Source of the DNA: Verticillium longisporum | Lineage: Eukaryota > Ascomycota > Sordariomycetes > Glomerellales > Plectosphaerellaceae | Assembly (NCBI GenBank): GCA_019188255.1 | Contig: JAETXT010000009.1 | Coordinates: 2,728,001-2,792,000 of the forward strand | DNA length: 64,000 nucleotides | Direction: 5' to 3' | Made by a program: the position numbers and the translations under genes | Notes under the pieces: generated by a model | Told to the model about the DNA's origin: nothing | Database searches by the model: none | The model's input: only the letters and a program-made list of their open reading frames with translations | Shown here: piece after piece, positions 48,404-59,968 of the stretch | How positions within the stretch are numbered: position 1 is the stretch's first letter | How the letters are laid out: each line of letters opens with the position of its first letter

Positions 48404-49537
48404 TTTTGGTGGTTCGTTCTCGGTGGGAGTCTGTCTGTGTGCCCCGTTGATGGGTTTTTGGTCGTTGGTTTACGCGGTTGACTGGGCAGTACATTTGGGT
48501 TGGGCCCCGAGGTTGCTAGGTGGTGTATGAGTGGGTACTCCCTTTGATCTTGGGGGGCTGTATGTAATTGATGGCGCTTGGTGTTTCTGGTACTTAATCC
48601 TCTGCGAAACCGGAGTTCATGCTCAACATTGGAGATCATGCTCAACATTGGAGATGGGATCTCTGTTTTTCGCCCCTTCTCGTGTACTTCGTAGCCATGA
48701 GCTGGGCCCAAATTTCGGATCGGTCTAGCTCAGGATCGGATGATGGACGCGGCCGTATGCGGATGTTGGATGGTGCAGAGAGGTCATATCAACTTGAGAC
48801 ACGAGGCAATGCAGGTTGCCGACCGCGTCGTGTAGGCAGCCTGGGCTGACAGCAAGGGGGGCGGTCAGGTCGTGGCCCCGGCCTTGGGGCGTATTGTTGG
48901 GGCCAAGATACATGTATGGGAGAAGCACCGAGCGATGCCAAACGGAAGCCAACATGCCTGGAGTGAAGTTGAGTTATAGCTTGGGGGGGCCGTGACACAT
49001 GAGTGACCCGTTAATTGTTGGTGCTGGCCGTGTCATGGGGGCAGGACCCCAAAATGTGCCTGCCTTGTGTTTGCCACAGCCCGTCTTCGGGAAGCCGCTG
49101 CGTAAACCTCTTTCTGCAGCTAGTAGCTTCACTCAGACTACCTATGTGCTTAGATACTATGTGAACCCCAACCTGATACCTGAGGTGGTAAGGTATTTCA
49201 CCTGCAAGGAATTCATAGGAAACCCAAGTTCTCACCTCCCCCATCCTTTGGCTCAAATCTCATCTGCGTCGATATCCTTGACCTCGAGGGACACCTGAAC
49301 TTGAGATCTGACTCTGGACTTCCTGAGACGTTGAATACACATCATTGATATCGAGGCTACATTCGAGGACATCGAGTTTCTATGCGTTCGCTCTTCTGAC
49401 CCCAGACAGGGCCTGATGCTCAGCACTCTGCTCTATGCCCACAACAGCGGCGATAAACTCCGACCAATACCATTTTCTACTGAGTATCGATCCCAAACCC
49501 CATACTTGGACTGTTGCAAGACCCCATTCTGCCCACA
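48404..49537. other. Intergenic region between the four-TM and MIF-like genes
   Basis: Contains a 2 x 19 bp direct repeat (48618-48655) and no gene that I can support. The open frame 48999-49298 has no domain or splice context. Confidence 0.45.
48618..48655. repeat. Perfect tandem duplication, two 19-bp units
   Basis: CATGCTCAACATTGGAGAT occurs twice head to tail, about 215 bp after the four-TM gene stop. Confidence 0.92.
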
Positions 49538-50659
49538 ATGAGCAGCTCGTTGACAGTTGACAATATCAAATCACTGCCATCGCCCGTTGCACAGACACGC
49601 CGCCCATCGAATGCCGCGCAATTGTCCTTCGCCAAGCGCAAAGAGGCGCAGAGGGAGGAACAAGCCACATCGCTGCAGTCGCTCATGGATGGCGGCCATC
49701 GGTTAAGCTCGCGGTCCGTTTCGCGCCCGCTACCCGTCGATCCTACCAAGGAGTCGACAAAGGTCAAATCGCAGCCGACACTGGCACAATCGCGGAGCCG
49801 CTACTTCGAAGACGCCTTCCAAGCAGGCAGAGAAGTTAGCTCTACGAAGGACCGCATACGGAGCGAAGCTGTTGTCATGGCCGAGGTCTACACAAACGTC
49901 ATCGTAAGCTGCCCTCCCCATTCAAATCTGGATTCTCTCGAGACTCAAGTCCGATTAGGTCGGCGATGAATTCAATTTCATCATGGACCTTTCCCACCAG
50001 CTTTCCATCCGATACCAGCGCCCCGTATCCTCGATTGTCGTCACATTGCAGCACGGCGCGTGCATGCTGTGCGGTGGCAGCTTCGACTCGGCTTACACCC
50101 TGTCCATATCTGGACTGCCGATCGAGTTTGCGCCGACAAAGAACAGACGTAACGCGGCCCTGTTACAGAAATACATGGAAGAGTCTCTAGGCGTCTTGCC
50201 GCACCGAGGATACCTACGTTTTGTACCGCTATCAGAAGAGAATGTCGCCCGGGACGGCAAGACAGTCGCAAGCGAGCTGGCCGAGACCCAAGGACTCGGA
50301 GACCAGCACGGTGTGGCCACAACATTGCAGCAGAAAACCAGCCGGAGACTTAGTACCAAGGTAAAAGAAACCCAAGTCCGCTCCGCTCCGGCTTTACTGA
50401 CTAGACAGTCCATGTCTTCACTCAGGTCGAGATCCACCAATACCAACAACATGCCTGATGGGATTGATCTTTCGGCAAGTCATGGCTGGGAAGTGAGCCA
50501 CCAGTGCCGCTCATGGCGACGGTGTGCGAAGAAGGCGAGTCGAAGTCGGGTGGCATGACGACTAATGCAGACAATGAGGTGCTGCGGAAGAGCCCGAAGG
50601 TGGGAAAGAGGAAGAGCTTTGTGGCATCATTTTTTGGGCGTTCCAAGCCGGGTGTCTGA
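49538..50659 (+). CDS. Protein with a macrophage migration inhibitory factor (MIF)/tautomerase-like domain; frame break near the C-terminus
   Basis: Exon 1 is 49538-49903, exon 2 49959-50659; about 355 aa. Residues 1-110 are polar and disordered. Residues about 115-228 match the MIF fold: VYTNVI, then YQRPVSSIVVTLQHGACM, LCGGSFDSAYTLSISGLP, NRRNAALLQKYMEESLGV and RGYLRFVPLSEENV. In animal MIF the catalytic residue is Pro-1 after Met removal; here the domain is internal, so classical tautomerase activity is doubtful. The C-terminal 110 residues are Ser/Arg-rich. The literal frame ends at 50558, but adding one T at the TTT run 50470-50472 gives a continuous tail FGKSWLGSEPPVP...KRKSFVASFFGRSKPGV ending at 50659, which looks like authentic coding sequence. 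Fungal members of this family are uncharacterised. Confidence 0.8.
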
Positions 50660-52502
50660 CTTTCGACTCCGGTGTCTGACTTCTGAATTCCTCCTCATGA
50701 GGACGAAAGCTAAAAGCCGGGATCATGGTGCCCCGTAGCATCACCCGTCTGCCTTGAAAAATGATAGTGAAGCTGTAGAGGAGGCAGCTGGTACCTTACC
50801 TTAGTGGAGTGGGGCCAAGGAGTTGACTTTGCCAGATGACGACACCCGTCGCTTACCTGATCAAAGGCTCGTGAGGATCGGAGTGGGGATTGGAGGGGCA
50901 GGTACCTGGAAGATGGCAGTGGCAGGAGCTCTCGCCAAGTACCCACCTGACGGTACTTGCCTACCTACCTAAGGTACTTAGGTGCCGCCTGCCTGTGTTG
51001 CTGCAGCACAGTAGCAGCTTCCCGACTGGATTGGGGCGACTGGGGTGGTCATCCTCTCACGTCGCCAGCTGTCAATTGCCAATTGCTTCACCCTCTTAGA
51101 TCTCATCACACGAGCACCACCATCCGACCACTTCGACATAGGTACTCAACAAGATATCCTGCCCCGATAAGGAAGCCTCGCGCTCTCAGACCTCTCTTTC
51201 ACCCTGCACTGCAGCCTCGTTCTGAACCTGCGCGGCGAGAGTCACGAGGAACGGCGAGTCAACAGCCAGCGAGGTAGTCAGCGAGCCCACGAACACGAAA
51301 TCGCTGAGCCCCATTCATCGTCAACCACGGCAGATCTCGAGCCGCAACCCATCCCTCCGACCATATTCTAGTCGCAAACAGGCCTTGTTCGCCAGGCAGG
51401 TAGGCGTTCCCACGTCATATCACGTTAGACATGGAGGTGAGAGGCCGAACCATCTCATTCTCTTGCTTACCATTGGCCCCCGTCACTTCGCAAAACATCG
51501 CTCCCGTCTGCCCTCTTAATCCCCTCCCCCTTTGTATCTCATCTCCGCGTCCTCCCCTTTCCTATCGAGGATGGCCTCGCTCCGACCCCCTGACGCGCCT
51601 TGCGTCCTCTCACGTGCTGCAGTGACTGGGTAGTGCCCTCGCCAAGAGGAAGCCACAGCCTCAGACCCGAGTAAGGATCAGAGACACCACCAGACTCAGC
51701 CCAATGGACGGGACGCCATCGTCACTCGCTCTGCCTGGCCCTGGTCCTGTCGCCCTGGACTATCGTCAACGTTACGCCGCACTGATCCGCGTGGCCCGGA
51801 TGACGAGCCCCGATCATTGGGTGCGCCCGCGCCTGGAAGCCTGTTTGCCGGTCGAACTCTGCCAGTCCCCGTGGTGCAATGGCCCGTCAATGACAGGGGT
51901 CGTCGTTGAGCTGAGCCACCAAAAACGGCCTGACCGTGCGACGGTGAGACGATACCCATGGAATATATATCTATCTTGGTAGCCCGGCCATGCTCCTCCC
52001 TGCCCGAGCCCGAGAGCCTGGCGCATGGGAGACCGGGCTACCCCCAAGCGAACAACTCAAAACCGTCAATCGCGGCCGGCCGCGGCACTATGATCCCATG
52101 ACGAAAGCCCTGCCGTCGCCTCGCACTCTGTATCCCACCTGCGCCTGGCCGTCCATCCCGGCGGGGGGCCTCCATCCATCTCACGGACCAGCGTGACGCC
52201 CAGGCAGGGGAGACGCGAACCTGGACCCGCGAGCATAGGTCGTCTTATTGCTTCTTCCCCCCCGAAGAACGAGCGCTTCGGCAGTGTGTCGGTTGCAAGC
52301 TTGCAAGCGTCTGTGTGCTGTGCTGCGCTGGGCTTCGTCAGGCCCCAACGGACGTCAATGCACACTCGAAATCGCCTCCAGGTCGCGACCTATCAATAAC
52401 GCCTCGAGTGTCCCTATCGGGTACTGGGTACCGGCCGGTCTACACGGCGCCCTCACCGCTCACCTGAGTTTGCCACTGAGCCCTTCATCCCACAACTCTA
52501 CC
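50660..52502. other. Intergenic region between the MIF-like and GTR2 genes
   Basis: No gene supported. It carries GGTACC/CTACC motif copies at 50789-50806 and 50938-50993. The pattern ATGGAG followed by GTGAGA at 51431 could be a short upstream exon, but nothing downstream confirms it. Confidence 0.45.
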
Positions 52503-53847
52503 ATGACTTCATCTCCTCCTTACAGCCAGCTCTCGCCCTTCCAAGCGGACGTTGGCGATGATCCATCTGTGCAAGAATTAGTCGCTGGGAACAGCAACCA
52601 CGAAAGTCCAGCAACGCTAACACTACAGCGTGTCTTTGAACAGAGTCGCCGAGGCGTCCCCAAGAAGGATGACGCAGACAAGCCCGTCGAGGTGCCCCCG
52701 GGGCCGCCAGCCAAGGGCAAGCCGAGACTGCTCCTGATGGGACAGAGGAGGTGAGGGCTGTATGCCGCGTGTTTGCGACGCCGAGGCTGACCATGCGCAG
52801 GAGCGGGAAGTCGTCCATATCCAGTGTCGTCTTTCACAAGCTACCACCCAACGAGACACTGTTCCTCGAGTCGACGGCGCGTATACAGAAGGACTCGATG
52901 GCGTGAGCACAGCCCTATTCGCTCCCGCATCCGCATATGCAAATACATATACTGACTGACTTGGCAGCTCATTCATGGATTTCCAGGTCTGGGACTTTCC
53001 TGGGCAGATCGATATCTTCGAGAACCCAACCTACGACATGGAGGCCATCTTTGGCGAGATTGGCGCCCTCATCTGGGTCATTGACGCGCAGGATGATTAC
53101 CTCGAGGCCGTGCAACGCCTCAACACAACGATTCTCAACCTACAGAGGTCATATCCCAACATCAACATTGAGGTCTTCATCCACAAGGTCGACGGCCTCT
53201 CGGATGACTACAAGCTCGATATCCAGCGTGACATAACCATCCGCATTCAGGATGACCTTTCGGACCATGGCTTCGAGAATGCTCCTGTCACCTTCCACCT
53301 CACATCCATCTACAACCACTCCATCTTTGAGGCCTTCAGCAAGGTCATCCAGAAGCTCATCCCCCAGCTCGGTACCCTCGAGGCCATGCTCACCAACCTC
53401 TGCCGTACCTGCCGCTTCGAGAAGGCCTATCTCTTTGACGTTCTCTCCAAGATCTACATTGCCACTGACTCGGCGGCTGCCGACATGGCCGCTTACGAAA
53501 TCTGTTCAGATTACATTGACGTCATTATCGACATTACTGACGTGTACGGATCGTGGAATCGTTCTGATGCCCAACGCCAGCGCATCGAGGGCGAGCCATG
53601 GAACGCAAAGGTCGAGGACCAGGTCGCGTGCAACTGGGCCGAGAGCTGCATGGTCCTGCACGACGCCGGACGACCGATTATGCTGCGCGAGGTTGATCGG
53701 TACCTCGCCCTCGTGGCCATTATGAAGGAGGACTCGTATGACCGCATGCCGCTTGTCAACATGAATGTCGAGGCAGTGGTCCAGGGGTTGACGGAGTTCT
53801 TTGACATTACGAAGCCCCGCGGCGAGGGACAGGCGCGGCGGATCTAA
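52503..53847 (+). CDS. GTR2: Rag-family GTPase Gtr2 (RagC/D orthologue)
   Basis: Gtr2 pairs with Gtr1 on the vacuole, held by the EGO/Ragulator complex, and conveys amino-acid sufficiency to TORC1. Three exons (52503-52750, 52801-52902, 52968-53847) give 409 aa. After a disordered stretch of about 75 residues the P-loop reads [18 protein letters not shown], broken by intron 1. Other markers are [13 protein letters not shown] (switch region), [17 protein letters not shown] (G3, WDFPGQ as in Rag GTPases) and [15 protein letters not shown] (HKVD in place of NKxD, typical for Rags). The C-terminal half is the roadblock-like dimerisation domain. The full-length family pattern is intact; Gtr2 rather than Gtr1 follows from [12 protein letters not shown] and HKVDGLSDD. 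Confidence 0.94.
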
Positions 53848-54199
53848 GTCTTGTAATTTCGGGTGTCGCATATGTATCCATGCGTAGAATCAATGTTTCG
53901 TTTTCTTTTTCTCTTGATTTTGGTCAATCGACCGGTCAATGCCGTGATTTGTCTGAACCCCAGCTTTCATGCCACTCTGGCCACCCAGACGAACACGCCC
54001 CTACGATGCCGAACATGATGCTCCCTTGTACGCATGGCGTTCGCAGTTCCTTTCTCTCCATCCCAGCAGTTCCCCCTCATCCCAGCAGGCATCATCACCC
54101 CGGTCGCCGACTACTCCCGACACCTCGCCCCTTGCGCGTAGGGGTGAAGCGTCGGGGCGGGATCTGCAGCGGCCGCCGCGACGGCAACCGGACAACCTC
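53848..54199. other. Convergent 3' region between GTR2 and APC4
   Basis: The 352 bp separate the two stop codons. No gene or repeat seen; presumably both 3' UTRs. Confidence 0.5.
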
Positions 54200-56998
54200 C
54201 TATGCGTTGTCCCGCCCGGGCGTGTGCACTTGCTGCTGCTGCTGCTGCCCGTCCTCCTGCTCCTGCCGTTGCGGCACGGCGGCGTCCGTCTCCAGGGCGA
54301 AGACGCGCCACGTCGTCCTGTCACGGCCGAGGAGACAGACGCGCGGGGGCATGTCGTCGCGGACGTCGCTTCGGGGCTGGACCTCCATGCGGACGGGGAC
54401 CCAGGAGCCGCCGCCGCTGCTCTCGGGGAGGGTGAAGGACGCGGATCCGTGTGCGGCGGAGAGAGGCTCGGGCGCGGGGAGGGAGTCTTCGGTGTGGGGG
54501 GCGTACTTGGTCCCGGGCGTCTCGATGGGGAGCTGCATGATGAGGGGTTTCTTGTCTGTGATGGGGCGTCAGCGCTTTTTTCTTCTTCTTTGCGGTGGTT
54601 GGTTGGTTTGAACGTGCCGGTTGTCTTGAGCAGCAGGACGAGGGTCTCGTGGTCGAGGAATTTCATGTCGGTGATTTTGTGGTCGCTGAGACGCAGGGCG
54701 GCGCACGTCTTTGACGTCGTCGTGCTGATGCCGTTGATGATGCGCACGGTGGTGCGGAAGATGTACACTAGAGCTTCGTCAGAGTCGGCGGGACCCAGGG
54801 GTGACGACGAACCGGCTTGGCCGACCAACTTACGCTCGTCTTCTTTGCCCTCCTGGATTGCTGCCACAAAAGTCGACGCGTGGTCCTCTAGGTCGTCCTG
54901 AAAAAGAAAAAAAAAAGGCATATTAGCAAAGGCGAGCAGGCGGCAACACAACGACTAGACTTACCCCGTGGACAATCGGCCCCATGACACAGTCGATCCT
55001 AGACATTTTACTGCCCATGACGATCCTGGTGGGCTGTCCGAACCTGACGCTCCGCTTCTGGGCCTCAGCAATGTCGTTGAAGATGCCGTTGGCGCGGTCC
55101 TCGAGGTACGCCACAAGAAAGGCGAGCTGCGGCAGCGCCTTCATGTAGGGCTGGCCATCTTCCTGCCGGGCAATCTGCGCATCGACAGCGTCGAGCAGCG
55201 CGGGCTCGTTCTGGACAAACTTCCAGTCGGCCTCGCGCTCGTCGTTGGCCACGGGGTCGAAGAAGAGCGCCATGGGGCTGCGCAGCAGATAACGCTGGAT
55301 GTAGGCGAGCACTTTCCCATTCTCCAGCCCGGCCTCCTTCTCGTTGAGCTCCTCGGTGGCCGAGCTTGACGACGCGAGCCGGTCAATCTGGAAGCGCAGC
55401 CAGCCGGAGAAGGCGGTGAAGAGGTCGAGCTCCTCCATGACGTGTAGCAGGACGCGGTGGGCGGCGAGACGCAGACAGGCGACGACGTCCATGGCGCGGG
55501 CGACCTGCGCGGCGGAGAAGCCAATGTCGTCGCGGGCATCGTGGAACTGGGCGAGGCCGCGGAGGCGGCTGAGGATGACGGCGCAGCGCTCGAGGGCCGG
55601 GAGGAGGTTCTCGTGGACGAGCGCCCGGAGGGCCTCGAGACCCGAGACGGCGGCCTTATCCCAGCGTTTGTGGCCCTAGTCTGGGTCAGCGTCACGGGTT
55701 TGGATTGGGGGGGGGGGTCGAGGTTCGTGAGATGGGTGGGCTTACGCGCTCGGCCAGCTGGTCCACGAGCCATTCCTTGACGACCTCGTGGGTGTGGCCA
55801 GTCACGACAGTATGGAAGAGAGCCTGGACAATGTCTGTCGGCCCACGCTCGGCGCCCTGTAGATCCTCCTGAATACTGCGCAGGAACTTGCTGGGGAGTT
55901 CTCGCGTGTTGTTGTACTCTACCGTGGCGTGGAGCTGCGACTGCTTCACGTATCGGAGCAGCTTCTGAAGAGTGGTCAACTTGGACGCGAGGAGGGCGAG
56001 GTTGATCGGAGAGTAAGGGACAAACGGTAAGTCCATGGGCACCAGGTAGACAGCGCGGTCCTCGTCGGCAGGGTGCTTCAGGATCAGGCAGTGGGTGGAC
56101 GCTGACGGATGGGCGGCATGGTGGATGAGCTGCAGAACGCCTGGCTTGTACATGGAGCTCGGCAGCGTATAGCGAAAATCACCAATGACGAACGAGTCAT
56201 AGATGCTGAGGTGCAGACGTCCGTCACTGGTGCCGACGACCATGACAAAGACCTCATCGCTCTCGGCCGTGTTGAAGGGCCGAAAGAGGAACTCGATACC
56301 AGTCCGCAAGGTGAAGACCATGGCATCCTCGCTGTCGAGTGGTCAGCGGCGTGCTCCTAGGCAGTCAAGAGGGCCAAGAAAATCGACGTACCCTTCGCCG
56401 GCACTGGCGCTCGGCAGAGGACTCAGCTTGGGCAGCGACGACTCGACATCGAGAAACGTCAGCTCGCGCGGCAGATCCAGTTCTGGCGGGTTGCCTGCTG
56501 TTTGCAGCTCTTGGTCGAGGGCATGGCGCCACGAGGCGGTCTCGGCCTCCTTGGGAACGCTGTCTGTCTTGGAGACGCTGTTGCACGCCCAGCCAATGTG
56601 GGTGATGCCGGCAGACTGGTCCTCGGTGACGCGAATATGATGGGCCGCCTTGTTGTTCTCGAGACCCATCAGCCTGACGTAGCCATCGCTCCAGCCGACG
56701 GCGAGAAATTGACCTTGTCCACGGTCAGCAGCTTGCCTGTCAGCTCCGAGGATTGGGATGCCCTACCGTCGGGTTTCCACTTGAGAGCGAGGGGCTCTGG
56801 GGCTGTCGTGCCAGGGCGGGCGTATTGGTGGATCTTGGAGACGACCTGGTCCCTTGGGCGGTAGATGAGGAGATTCCGGGCGGCGGCATCCCAGGTGACG
56901 GACAGGTCGACGGTGGGATTGCTTTTGGGTAAGCCATCGGGCACGCGATGATCGAACTTGGTCTCGCTGATGAGACGCAGGGGCTGGGGTTCAGCCAT
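54200..56998 (-). CDS. APC4: Anaphase-promoting complex subunit 4
   Basis: Apc4 is a scaffold of the APC/C ubiquitin ligase that drives mitotic exit. Seven exons (56998-56767, 56713-56392, 56331-55746, 55675-54965, 54897-54834, 54767-54618, 54555-54200) give about 806 aa in one frame. The N-terminal WD40-like domain contains VTWDAAARNLLIYRPRDQVV and GQFLAVGWSDGYVRLMGL, the latter beginning right after intron 1. The helical Apc4 long domain follows, with LLRYVKQSQLHATVEYNN and HTHEVVKEWLVDQLAERG. The C-terminal blades include FLDHETLVLLLKTTDKKPLI and PRVCLLGRDRTTWRVFAL. The acceptor of intron 5 is uncertain by two codons (54767 preferred on branch-point spacing). Intron 6 (54617-54556) has a GC donor. 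A poly-Gln tail of six residues precedes the stop. Confidence 0.88.
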
Positions 56999-57677
56999 GG
57001 GTGGTGGTTGAGATGGGGGACCGCCGCAACGCGCCAAGCAGCATTGTTGCTTTTGATATCACGGATAGCAGTATCGCTCCGTTGCCATCCGAGTAACCCT
57101 TGACAGAACGAGGATTCAGAAACGAGAAGGAGTTCGGCCAAGGATGGCACTTCAGCAGAGGGCGTATCCGGGCTTGAAGTAGACGGGGTTGCCCGAGAAG
57201 GTAGGTAGGTAGGTAGGTAGGTAGGTAGGTATGCCTGGTAGTTAGGTACCTTGGTGGTGTAGTATTCAGTGAGCACGATGCGGCAGGGCTGCCCCACAAT
57301 GAAGCTGGACAGACTGATTGGTGGTGGGCGCCCCAAGACATTCAACCCTGGGCACGTAAGGTAGACTGACAAGCCCCCCCGCACCACCAACAATTCCAGA
57401 TTGGAATGTCGAACAGTATTCCAGAACCATCGTCGAGGGAACCTGCCGGGACAGTGTACCTCTCATGAGGATGCCGAACAGTTACTCGATTCCCCCAACC
57501 TGTTGGATCGGGCGGGACATGTGGCCCCTTGCAGCACAGGCATACGCAGTCAGTCACAAGGCGCTTACAAGACAGTAGAACAATAACAAGCTTGTATTCC
57601 GTCAAGCTGGGTCCAGAAGATACAAGACAATAACGACACTCGCCTGCCATCTCACACTTCCGTATCACCAAGGTAAA
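56999..57677. other. Intergenic region between APC4 and the Zn2Cys6 gene
   Basis: Upstream of APC4 and downstream of the Zn2Cys6 gene. It holds a GGTA tetranucleotide run (57201-57231) and GGTACC motif copies near 57246. Confidence 0.5.
57201..57231. repeat. GGTA tetranucleotide microsatellite
   Basis: Almost eight uninterrupted GTAG/GGTA units, about 200 bp upstream of the APC4 start codon. The unit equals one arm of the dispersed GGTACC/CTACC motif. Confidence 0.93.
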
Positions 57678-59069
57678 TCACAGAACGACGGCATACGGGC
57701 TTAGAAAGCCAAACATGTCTGCCCACGACATGCGTTCCGCGTCACGCCTCCAGACATCACGCAGTGCCTCGCCGATGGCGCGCACCGAACCAAACCGCAT
57801 GTCATTGAAAATGCCCGAGACCATGTCAGACACGCCAGCCCTGCGCTTACTTGTTTGCGCGTGGGCGCCGGCGACATAGAGCGGGAAGATGACGCAGTGA
57901 TAAATGTGGGAAGATGTGTGGACCTCAAACAGCCCGTCGAGACACGGTTCGACGTGTTGCTGCACAAGCGCGTGGCATGTCGGCAGTCCGCAGATGACGC
58001 GGGAGAGGTAGATCAGTGCCGTCCGTTGAAAGGCACGCACGAGCTTGAATGCCTTGACGGCCTCAATCTCGCCCTGGCCAAGGGGCAGCGGCTGCCCGCC
58101 ATCCAGGTCCGATCCGAGATCCTCCGTCGTCAGTGGCGCGTACACGGGCTGCAAGCTGGCCTCGAAAGCCCGAATGCGGTCAACCGAGAGGCTTTCGGCG
58201 CCAGTCCTGACGGCCTCGTGGTAGGTGGCGAGCGTCGCCATATCGTGGAAGACGGCTGCTAGAGAGCACCGGCCCTTGGCGTCTCTGCCCCACCAGACGG
58301 AGCCCTCGTCGATGACATCCCAGACGTGGGGTGCAAACCCGGGGGTTCGCTGCTGCAGGAGCGCCGTCGTCAGATCGGCCGAGGCAAACTCGGACAACAG
58401 CATGTCCATCGACTCCTGGCCCTTGCCGACGACCTTGGTCAGGCCGCCGAGCTGGTCGAGGATGGCGAGCACACCGACGTGGTGCTTCATGGTGGCTGAA
58501 GTGGCCGATCCCTCGACGAGGCCGTCATGCAGGTAGAGCAGGAGCACGGCGAACAGCAGCGTCGGCAGCATGTCGTTGTTGTCCTTGCAGCAGCCACCGA
58601 CCTGTGTGCGCAGAACCTGCAGACACTCGGACCGGGTCGGCGTGATGAGCTCGGCGCCGCGGCCGTCCTGGAGGTAGCGATGCGAGGCAGCAAAGACGCA
58701 CATGGAGAGCAGCACGACACGGTGCTGCATGGCGACAGGTGTAGGCGGGGCGCACGGGTTGGGGACGGTCGTCAGGAGGGGCCAGACGCGGCCCTGGAAA
58801 TAGCCAAGGGCGCGCTGCTCGTCATTGGCGAGGGACGGTTCGATTTTGAGACACGGCGAGCGGCGTGCGGCCGAAGCAGCCATCTCGGCCAGAGGTTGAG
58901 ACAGATTGACGCTCGGCCGGGTGCTCCATCGGATGAGCTGCGCATTGTAGTCGCATGACGCGCCATCGACGATGCAGCGTCGGCATGCGGGTTTCGTCAG
59001 ATCGCATCGGACACGGCGTTTCTTGCAAGGCCAGCAAGAGCCCGGTACGACGCGCACTCGTCGCGACAT
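57678..59069 (-). CDS. Zn2Cys6 (GAL4-type) transcription factor
   Basis: Intronless, 463 aa. The N-terminal DNA-binding domain CWPCKKRRVRC followed by DLTKPACRRCIVDGASC has the six cysteines with spacing 2-6-6-2-6. The rest fits the fungal-specific transcription factor region of the Fungal_trans_2 type, helical throughout, with SMCVFAASHRYLQDG, LLFAVLLLYLHDGLVEGSAT and HVGVLAILDQLGG. No linker coiled coil is evident. Targets cannot be read from sequence; its position upstream of an aldehyde dehydrogenase and permease gene on the same strand suggests, without proving, a catabolic role. The start ATG at 59069 places the zinc cluster at residue 12, typical for this subfamily. Confidence 0.92.
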   Translation of the reverse strand: MSRRVRVVPGSCWPCKKRRVRCDLTKPACRRCIVDGASCDYNAQLIRWSTRPSVNLSQPLAEMAASAARRSPCLKIEPSLANDEQRALGYFQGRVWPLLTTVPNPCAPPTPVAMQHRVVLLSMCVFAASHRYLQDGRGAELITPTRSECLQVLRTQVGGCCKDNNDMLPTLLFAVLLLYLHDGLVEGSATSATMKHHVGVLAILDQLGGLTKVVGKGQESMDMLLSEFASADLTTALLQQRTPGFAPHVWDVIDEGSVWWGRDAKGRCSLAAVFHDMATLATYHEAVRTGAESLSVDRIRAFEASLQPVYAPLTTEDLGSDLDGGQPLPLGQGEIEAVKAFKLVRAFQRTALIYLSRVICGLPTCHALVQQHVEPCLDGLFEVHTSSHIYHCVIFPLYVAGAHAQTSKRRAGVSDMVSGIFNDMRFGSVRAIGEALRDVWRRDAERMSWADMFGFLSPYAVVL

Positions 59070-59968
59070 GCTACGGAGATTGACGTTCGAGAAGGGGTCG
59101 GTCGATGAAGCGGATTAGCGGCGGGCGGAGACCCAATTCTGTAAATGATACTCAAAGACACGGGTATCGGAGAAGACCATGACTAGGTGGGCTCGAGGCG
59201 GGGCGAGTGGCCCGGAGGGTTCAAGTTGCTGAGAGGGGACGCCAAACGGCTGAGAGGGGACGCCAAACGGCAGGTGATGGGGGAGGGGGGATTTGAAGCT
59301 CGATGGCTGGCTGGTAACAAGGTGGTGATGGTCATGAAGGAGAACAGAAAGGGTGGTGTTGGCAGCCAGAGAGGGGGAGAAAGGTATAGGGGTTTTACAG
59401 TATTCTAGCGCCGATAGCGATTGCGAGTGCCTACACCTAGGTACCTAGGGCCCTACTAGTGAGCAAGAACGTACAAGATTGTACCTGGGTAGGTACCTAA
59501 GGGACTTCAAGGTATCACGTCCCTACCTAGGTAGGTAAGGTAGGCAGGTACGTGTCAGAACCACTTGCGCTCCGCCCAAGGGATATTACAGTCTCGGGTG
59601 CCTCCTGCCATTTCACTGACTCGGATCGTCCGGTACCTTCTGACAGGCAGGTGCGTTGGCGACGACGGTCTTGCCCTTGAGATACCCCGTTTTCCCCTCG
59701 CTGCCATCTTTCGTTGAGGCTGAGATCAGGTGATTCGGTCTTCCCGCGTCTCTTATGACCACTGTTTCCATTTTAAAGCATGCTCTGCTCGATCTCACGA
59801 TATCGCCCGCTCGCTTGCGCCAGATCTGAACAACCCAGTGACAGCAGTCTCGACCTCTTTGTTCACCGCAGGAGATCATGTGACAGGCAACCAAGAAGAA
59901 TGGTCAATTTTCATCCGTAAAGTCCAGCAGCACGCCAACCCGTACACATTAACAACTAATAATCAGCA
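59070..59968. other. Upstream region of the Zn2Cys6 gene, and 3' side of the aldehyde dehydrogenase gene
   Basis: Contains a 2 x 21 bp tandem duplication (59229-59270) and the densest group of dispersed palindromes in the window: ACCTAGGTACCTAGGG at 59437, GGTAGGTACCTAAGG at 59489 and CCTACCTAGGTAGGTAAGG at 59522. No gene is supported. Confidence 0.55.
59229..59270. repeat. Perfect tandem duplication, two 21-bp units
   Basis: CTGAGAGGGGACGCCAAACGG occurs twice head to tail, 160-200 bp upstream of the Zn2Cys6 start codon. Confidence 0.92.

Noticed and set aside
54001..54951. 316-aa minus frame overlapping the APC4 3' exons
   Set aside because: It reads the last APC4 exon in the wrong frame; conserved Apc4 sequence is in the other frame.
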